Shown here: piece after piece, positions 56,778 through 64,000 of the stretch
How the letters are laid out: each line of letters begins with the position of its first letter
Position numbering within the stretch: the first letter of the stretch is position 1
Source of the DNA: Antennarius striatus
Taxonomy: Eukaryota; Chordata; Actinopteri; Lophiiformes; Antennariidae
Direction of reading: 5' to 3'
NCBI RefSeq assembly: GCF_040054535.1
Contig: NC_090789.1
Span: 1,061,697-1,125,696, forward strand
DNA: 64,000 bases
Position numbers and translations under genes: made by a program
The notes under the pieces: generated by a model
Told to the model about the DNA's origin: nothing
Seen by the model: the letters and a program-made list of their open reading frames with translations, nothing else
Database searches by the model: none

Positions 56778-59700
56778 CCTCCTCAGATTTCCAGGTTAAA
56801 AAAGTCACTCATCGTAACCGTCTGTGTTTTTCTTGTGTCTTAAAAGAAGCGGCGAGTCGGACAGAAGGTGACAGACGGCGTCAGTTAACATCAAGAGGAA
56901 GAGAAGAAAAGAGTTGATGACCCAGGAGGGCGGGGCTGGCGGTGGGGTGGGGGGGTTGATGATGATCCAGTGATGTCAACCAGTTCACCAGTCTGAGAAA
57001 ACCCATCCAGGTTTCCCGGACAGAAGGGGGGAGGACAATGGGGCCGCTGGTTGGGTCTCGAGCTTCAGGGGGAATCGGGTGGATCCGACTGGACACTCCT
57101 CCCAGCTGGACGGCAAACGGACAAATCAGACCATGTTTGTTCCTGTTTGAATTTTGCGTGCATTTGTGTGATGTTTTCGTTACTCACCATCGGTGGGAGG
57201 TGCTTCTTTAGTACGGCGACTCAACCCTGAACACAAAGATCAATAGTTAGATCAGCTGATGGCGCCACATTATCATCTCAAGGGTTTTCCTTCTAACCTG
57301 CTCAGCTCACAGGTTAAACACCACAGATGAAGACAATTCGCACATTAACGATGTTTCTATAGTCGATCTTGTTCGAGCGGCTCAGTCCGACCAGAGTCAA
57401 GAAGCGTCTGGGCCACAAACTCCAAACAACTTTCCTTGAATCTTATCAGCGAAACTTTTCTGATACGAGTTGTAGAGAAACATCAGGAGAAAAACAGAAG
57501 AAGGCAAATCTGGTTCAGTATGAACAGGATAAGAGGTCAAATCTCAGATATAATAATCAGCTGTAGGTGCGACGCGCCCACAACAACCTGGACCTCGACA
57601 CTAAGAGGACCAAAGATGTGATTGTGGACACATATCAGTCTTCTGGCTCCTCTCATGTCTTTTGTCTGGTAACTGACAATGATATCCAAAAATATCACTG
57701 AGGTTATTGTTTTGGACTCATGAAGACATTCAGAGATAGTCGTGACGCCATGAGGCCGACAACAAAGATTTGATTGGAGTCGTCACAAGCTAGGAACCTC
57801 TTTGAACACTGACACAGATTCTGTCTCTATGGCAGCGTGACACGATCACCATCCAGACTGATTGCTTCATTGCTGAAAGTTCTGATGCTGGCGGTTCTGT
57901 TTGTACGCTGATAAAACACAAGAAACACATGATAGACCTGTGACAGCCTCAGTGGTGCGTCCTCTGACCCCATCACTAAAGATAATCAAACAATGTCAAC
58001 ATATTAGTGCAGGTAGACCTCAGGTTACGTAGTTGGGAGTTCAGTTGTTATCGATTATATGACGGCTTTCAAAAAATAATACACAGATACGGTTCCAAAC
58101 GTATTCTATCTGTACGATTGATAAATTGATTGATTTTGCTTCCTGATTCCCTAAATTAGTGTTAAGACTAAAATTACAGTCCAGTTACCATGGTGATGGC
58201 GTGCAGCTACTGTAGTTCCTGTTGGAACCAAAGGAAAGACTCTGAACCTGGATCGTTAAAATAATAACCAACCCCACCAACATCAAACCCGCTGCACAAC
58301 CTTTCATTTTGTGATCTGTCTTTAAATCTTCGCCTCTTTAAAACAAACGACGTGAGGATGAGTGACGGCGGCAGGAGCCAACGGGGGGAGGGAAGGACCG
58401 GATGACGCGGACAACCGCCGGCGAACGGTTGAACGAAACCCGGTTTGATCCAGAGAAGACGAGGAGGGCAGCGACAGACGAGCCGAGGAAGACGAGTGCA
58501 GACATGACAGTGACATTCCTGCTACTCTCTGACCACGCCCTCATGCGGCCGACTCACGCACAGATCACACAGTTCCCAGAATCCTCGGCTATAGGTCACC
58601 CGAGTCCCACTGAGCGCGAAGTCAAGGACATGAAACTTGGGTGGTTTCTGGGTGCGTTTGCACCTGTCTGATCGTCGCCTTGCGACAGACGTGGTCCTAG
58701 GCTGGTGGTCCCCCCCACCACCATCACGCATCACTAGCGTGTGAACTGGCCTACTGGGGGGGGGGGTTGGGTGTTTATCCTACCAATCGCCAATGTCTAG
58801 GCCCACCCAACTTGCCATCACCCAAGTTGAACCTGTTTCCATGGCGAGGATGCTAATAGCTCCTCCCCCGCTAGGTGTGTATGTGTGTGTGTGTGTTGGG
58901 GGGGGCTAACCTTGCCTGACACAACCTCACCCACAATACAAGACAGACACACAACTTTCACTCATTCCAGCAAACCGTTTCACAAATTGCTTACACGAAT
59001 AACTGGACGAGTTGTACAAAGTGTTTCTGGGGCGCGGCGTGGGGTGGGGGGGTACGAACATTCCTGAAGATCAAACATGTAATTAGAAGCCAGGAGTGCG
59101 ATGTGGAGAGTTGCTCACCGGTGGGAGCTGGGATTGACAAAAACAGCCGTAGATAGTCTACAAACGACGGGTCGGTGCCGACTGGTCACACTGGTGTCCT
59201 GTCGGCTGTCAACTCCGCCCCCTAATTACCACTAAACAAAGTCTTTATTCCCCGAGTTGATTCATGAAACCAAAAACCTCGGGTTAAGCACAGGGTTTGG
59301 CCTCATTTTATCCTGTCTCATTTCTTTTTCTTTCTCCCAATTGAATTCAAATCTCGTTTTACATACCAATGCGGGAGCGTCGAGAAGCCGATTCCCCGCT
59401 AGCTACTCGCAGACAAATTCAACAACCCGATGGCTGCAGGAGTTTTTAACGACTCGGTGCTTCAATTCAACGGTTTCCTGTTTCATCTGGTGACACGTGA
59501 CAGGTGTGAACATAACCTGGAGGACAGGAAGTAGCCGAGAATTGGGTCACCGTGGGTCACGTGTTCTGAGTCTGTCTGTCAGTAAACTTGTCTTCACTGT
59601 CCCACGACGACAACAGTTCAACAAGCCCCTTCTCTGCGCTACCTTTATTTTTATGTAGCGGCGCGACATAAATATGGAAGCTGTTGAGTCCGACCCGCCG

Positions 59701-61699
59701 CCCAGACCACAACCACCAACAAAAAGCTGCTGTCGTCAGCGCTGACATTCACCACCGCTACGGGTCCACAGACGAGTTCCCCTACAACCCAACACCTCCA
59801 CCACACCGTGACTTCTCAGGTGTCAGGTGACCATCCGGATCGGTCTGCGCTTCGCATGACTGACAAACAAGTCCGATGGCGGGGGAGGGGTGTGTTTATC
59901 TCAGGACAGCCAGGGATAAACCTGCTTTTAAAAATCCTCATCAGCGTTTTCGATGGCCCGGAGGCTGGAAGACAAACTACGGGTCGAGATTGATTGAAGG
60001 TCTCGTTGGCGTTTGTTGACCAGTTTGGAAGTAAAGGCGGACGTGGGAGAAGGACCTCCAGGTGGGAATCCTCTCGGGACCAGAATGCGTCCAATGTGTG
60101 AGGATAACTGCTGCTTTCAGGACAAACTCAAGCCTTCAGAAGGATATTTTTACTCAATGGAGTCAAAGGTGTTCTCCGAAATTCGATCCTGGTGGCGGCG
60201 CAATGTCATAGTGTTATTCTGGGGTTTAATGGCTCAGTGACAACAATGGACTGGTTTCAAGTCTCAAGACAACCCTTCAGGGAGTCGGGACTTCTCTCCG
60301 TATCAAATCACCACTAGCTTCACGAAGGGTAGTTGGCGAACGTCTGTCTCCAGCGTCGACGCCCACATTGATTGAAGCGTTTCTGCACAGATTACGGGGT
60401 GGTTGGCGCCACAAATGACTCGCCCCAAAACCAGCAAACTGTTGTGCATTGATTCACGTGATCCCAAGAAAGTTAGCAAGTAGCCACTCCTAGCTGCTAA
60501 CGGCTAGATGTTTTGGTCACCTACACAACGTCACCATTGTCCTCCCCTTGGATCACACATGTCAAACTCAAGACCTGGGCGCCAAATGTGGCCCTCCACA
60601 TCATTTTATGTGGACCACGAGAGCATTAAAGGTCAGAGAGTCTAAAATAAATGGATCAAAAGTGTGCTTTGACCAAAACTTCATTTCCCACAATGCTGTA
60701 GTTAAGCCCATTTTAACATTAACAAAAACGTTTTGAACAAAGTTAATGTCCTAACTTGTGTCTGACGTTATTTTTCTTTATTGATTGATAGTTTGATCCT
60801 TGATTGATGGAGTTCTGTGGGTTTAATAACCTGACAGATTAAAAGGATTTATGTTAGAACAGAGAAACAAACAAACATGTATTTTGTGCAACTGTAATTT
60901 TTGTAAATTGAATATTTAATAAATTCCGTTATTTAACATTAAGGAGTAGTTACATTTATTTTAGTTTACATCTAGTACTATCTGGCCCTTTGAGGACAGC
61001 TATTATGCTAATGTGGCTTTATGTGAAAATAAGTTTGGCACCCCTGAATTAGGGGTAGGTACGGCATCACTACCACCCAAACCGCGACAGAAAAACAACA
61101 ATAGTCTACAAAATTTAAGCCTGGTAACTTTGGTACACAAGGAAGAGACGACGTCATGAAGGAGGACCCATCCCCCCCTCCACAGGAAGTGGGGGAGGAG
61201 TCAGCCCTGAAACACAGATTTGCCTCAGAGACCAGAGCAACTGGCCTGAGATCTGTTTCAGCGCTCAAAGTGAAACTAGCAGCAGCAGAAATACCTGATC
61301 AAGGTTGACCTGCCCCAGAATGCAGGAACCTTTCCTTAGATTCCTCAGTGTAGGCGGTGAACACCCAGCAGAGAGGGGGGCGGAGTTAAGGCCTCCTGGA
61401 GCCGCATGACTTCATGAACACGTCCGAGTTTTTCAGACGGTTGGAAATGAACCACCTCCAACATATCCAGAACCGGCCCCTGGAGCAGAGGGCCAGTTCT
61501 GTTTCTACTGGACCTGGATCAGTTCAGGATCGTCCAATCGAATCAAAAGTATTCATCCAGGTCACATGACGGTTGCTAATGTGTGGAAGGGCGTGGCAGC
61601 CGTTATCCTGCGTGTACGTTAGCTTAACATGTTGTAAGACGTCAAGACGAGAGAGGAATGTAAGGAATCTCCTCCAAGGTCATGAAATGAGAGACTGAG

Positions 61700-61702
<3 letters not shown>

Positions 61703-61795
<93 letters not shown>
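61703..61795. repeat. CA dinucleotide repeat
   Basis: About 46 CA units with one TACT interruption. The right flank is shared with 54323 onward. Confidence 0.95.
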
Positions 61796-61797
<2 letters not shown>

Positions 61798-62302
61798 ATG
61801 CACTCACACAATCAGCCAGCAGTGAAAAGAAACACTCTTCTTTTCTTGATTGGGCAATTTGAGGCGAAACAGATTCTTACTGGTTATTTTCTTGCTTTTA
61901 AATGCTGAAGAATTAAAAGGTAAAACGGGAAACAAGTTTAAATTCTGTTCTGATGTCTAACCTAGACAAACAGAAGTCAACAGTCGGCCATAAGTATGTG
62001 GACATGCCGGTTTACAGTGAATGAACGCGAATCCATACAGGATATCTTCCCGAAACCACATTGAACGAAATGTTCCGGAAAACTCGTTAACCTCGGTCTG
62101 AGTTCTTTACGCCTGAGACTGGTTTGTGACTCAGCTAGCGACAGTAAATTCACCGCGGCCTCTGAAGACATGCATCTGTACAGCTTTCAGCAACGAAACA
62201 TGAACGTGTTTGATGGTAGACGGCTCAAGCTCCTCCTCTTGTCCACACAACATCGACCAGACGACGGGCGACGATCCGCGTTTGAACGATCGGAGTACTT
62301 AC

Positions 62303-63665
62303 GGTACTTTCTGCCTGCAGTACATGACCAAGCCAATGGCGGCGCCGAGTGCGACGAGGACGCCGATGATGATTCCAGCGATGGCGCCGTCTGAGAGACT
62401 GTCCAGCTCTCCTTCAGCTGCGAAAGCAAAACGTACACCTTTAAAACCCATCCGCCCGAAAACCCCTTCGAATACCCAGCAGCTCATCCCAACGGTCATG
62501 TGAGTCTCACCCCTGACGGCCAGGTTGTGGGTGGACATGGTGCTCTTGCCGGTAACGGCGTTGTTAGCTTCGCACGTGTAAATTCCAGTGTCTTTGTAAA
62601 CGGCTTTCTCGATGGTGTAAGTCGCCGTTTTGACGTTGGTCAAGGTTCCGTTGAACTTCCAGGTGAAGTTGGCGGGAGGGACTGAGGCAGCGGCGCAGGT
62701 GAGCATCACCTTGTCGGTTACTTCTACCTCCTTGTCGCCCAAGACCGTCGCAGGTTCAGGACCGTCTAGAGACGAAACGCAATTTAAAAGATCAAGTCGT
62801 GAACGCACGTTACCCGCCGATGTGACGCCGCAGACACTCACAGTTGACCACCAACTTGTAGGAGGCCTGCTCTTTGCTGATGGCATTGCTCAGCTGACAG
62901 ACGTAGTTCCCGTTGTCCTCCTTCTTCAGCGCGTTGATCATCACGGAACTCTTGTCTCCAGCGAACACCACTCGGCTGTCCGCGGCCAGAGGATTACCGT
63001 CCTTCAGCCAGGTCACGGTGGTGACGACGCCATCTTTTGCCCGGCAGCTGATGTTGGCGGTACCGTTGCCGGCCATGAGGACAGCCGTCGGACCGGTGAT
63101 GGTAACGCCTGAAACGGGGTCTGTGAAGAAGACGCCGTACATTTCTCTGTTAGTCTTTGCCATTTTCTTCTCATTCTAAACATACAACATAAAAATCCCA
63201 GGTTCTCAAGTGGATTGGAACCCAAGACCTTCTTGTCTTGTCTTGACTGTGCTAACATCCCCTCTGGCGTTTGAAAGACTTCTTGAGGTAAACAACTCAG
63301 GTTGAGTCACAGCTGATGCTGCTAGCTAGTTGGCTGGCGTAGCTTTAGACGTAGCATCATGTTTGGGCAACTAAACGCAGACTCACCCATTATAGAAAAG
63401 GAGGCGCCTGGAGATGAGACGGTGCGTTGGGTTTTCTCATTCTTTGCCCTGCAGGTGTATTCCTCCACCTTCTTTCCCAATCCATGTTTAGTGATCACTT
63501 CCATAGTCAAGACGGGACCGAAGAACTCCATCATGGTCTGGCTGTGGTACCAGGTGAAGGTGGCCGGAGGAAGAGAGACGGCTGAACAGGTCAGGTTGAA
63601 GTTGGAGCCGGATCGGAGGACCTGGGGAGGCTTTTGAGGAGTGATGGTGACTTGTTCCGGTCCAT
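62303..63665 (-). CDS. CEACAM-like Ig-domain membrane protein (3' part; 5' exons beyond window)
   Basis: Four consecutive exons: 63387-63665 (Ig C2-like; DGPEQVTITPQKPPQ, LTCSAVSLPPATFTWYH, YTCRAKNEK), 62842-63120 (Ig I-like; DPVSGVTITGPTAVL, ISCRAKDGVVTTVTWLKDG, NGNYVCQLSNAIS), 62511-62765 (Ig C2-like; LTCAAASVPPANFTWKFNG, TGIYTCEANNAVTG) and 62303-62417 (DGAIAGIIIGVLVALGAAIG helix, then CRQK). Phases are 1-1-1-1-2, so each Ig exon could be skipped in frame, as is usual for this family. Known: alternating DPVSGV- and DGPE-type Ig domains before an AGAIAGIVIG helix are typical of fish CEACAM-related adhesion molecules. The leader and any N domain should lie right of 64000. The cytoplasmic end is not resolved. 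Alternatives are HEPACAM- or other CD66-like Ig proteins. Confidence 0.72.
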
Positions 63666-64000
63666 CTGTGGAGCAAACAAGCATGCTAAGATAAATGAAC
63701 CTACTATACCTACTATCATCCTCAAGTTTGTTCAGCCAGGTAATTGATACCGACCTTAGAGGAACTAAACCCAGCAGGTAAACAAAGGTAAACAAATATC
63801 ACAGTACTGGTCATTCTTGACATGAATCCGGCACCTGATTGGCCGTGGCTCTGAGAAACACCAATCATCGAAGGTAGAAGTCCCTCCCTAACGCATACAG
63901 TCATCATGAAGACTTTAAATGTTGAATAGCTTTCATTCATTCATTCATTTCCAAAACTGCTTCTCCACTTTCGTTTGTAGCGCATCCCAGAACCACACGA

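Larger units (their letters stand above)
54330..62300. other. Mostly non-coding region 3' of the CEACAM-like gene
   Basis: Presumably holds the cytoplasmic exons and 3' UTR of the gene ending at 62303, but I cannot fix them. The best small candidate is minus 57186-57223 (acceptor GTGTTCAG, donor GATG/GTGAGTA). Reverse-LINE-like tail sequence (TTTTATTTGAATAGCACCAA) lies near 55625. No other gene is recognised on either strand. Confidence 0.45.

Noticed and set aside
61008-61268. Possible cytoplasmic exon of the CEACAM-like gene (ADSSPTSCGGGDGSS)
   Set aside because: Phase fits after 62303, but the donor is poor and no ITAM/ITIM-type motif is visible.

Overview
This is vertebrate DNA, almost certainly from a spiny-rayed (acanthomorph) teleost. 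The genes are interrupted by short GT-AG introns, there are long CA/GT arrays, and fish-type LINE fragments are common. Every gene I can defend lies on the minus strand, so transcription runs from high to low coordinates. A pufferfish-like species would fit the toxin-binding lipocalins, but the sequence alone does not fix the species.

Region 1 (1-23.1 kb) is a head-to-tail array of five small secreted lipocalin genes of the saxitoxin/tetrodotoxin-binding protein (PSTBP) and tributyltin-binding protein (TBT-bp) family, relatives of alpha-1-acid glycoprotein. Each complete gene has six coding exons of 120, 146, 65, 165, 105 and 41 nt, giving 213 codons plus a stop. Genes B, C, D and E are complete. 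Gene A runs off the left edge after exon 4. D and E are about 99.7% identical over a 4.55-kb unit, and D carries a chimeric exon 1 that marks the crossover. Introns hold an L2-like LINE, an internally deleted RTE LINE, a solo LTR and a LINE ORF1-like fragment.

Region 2 (23.1-30 kb) holds one small neuronal membrane-protein gene, a cortexin (26.5 kb), with a likely upstream non-coding exon and a pair of palindromic RFX-type X-boxes near 27.95 kb.

Region 3 (30-43.4 kb) is a complete transmembrane semaphorin, best matched by SEMA6D. It has about 20 coding exons (1090 codons, or 1077 without a 39-nt microexon), probable 5' non-coding exons and a CpG-rich promoter near 43.2 kb. Its upstream introns are full of minisatellites, including a G-rich 21/22-bp array. 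In human, SEMA6D and CTXN2 are neighbours, so these two genes look like an old linkage.

Region 4 (45-53 kb) contains an intact MHC class I alpha-chain gene and a downstream-type partial duplicate that is a pseudogene. Region 5 (53-64 kb) is mostly non-coding and microsatellite-rich. It ends in the 3' part of a CEACAM-like Ig-domain membrane protein whose 5' exons lie beyond the window.
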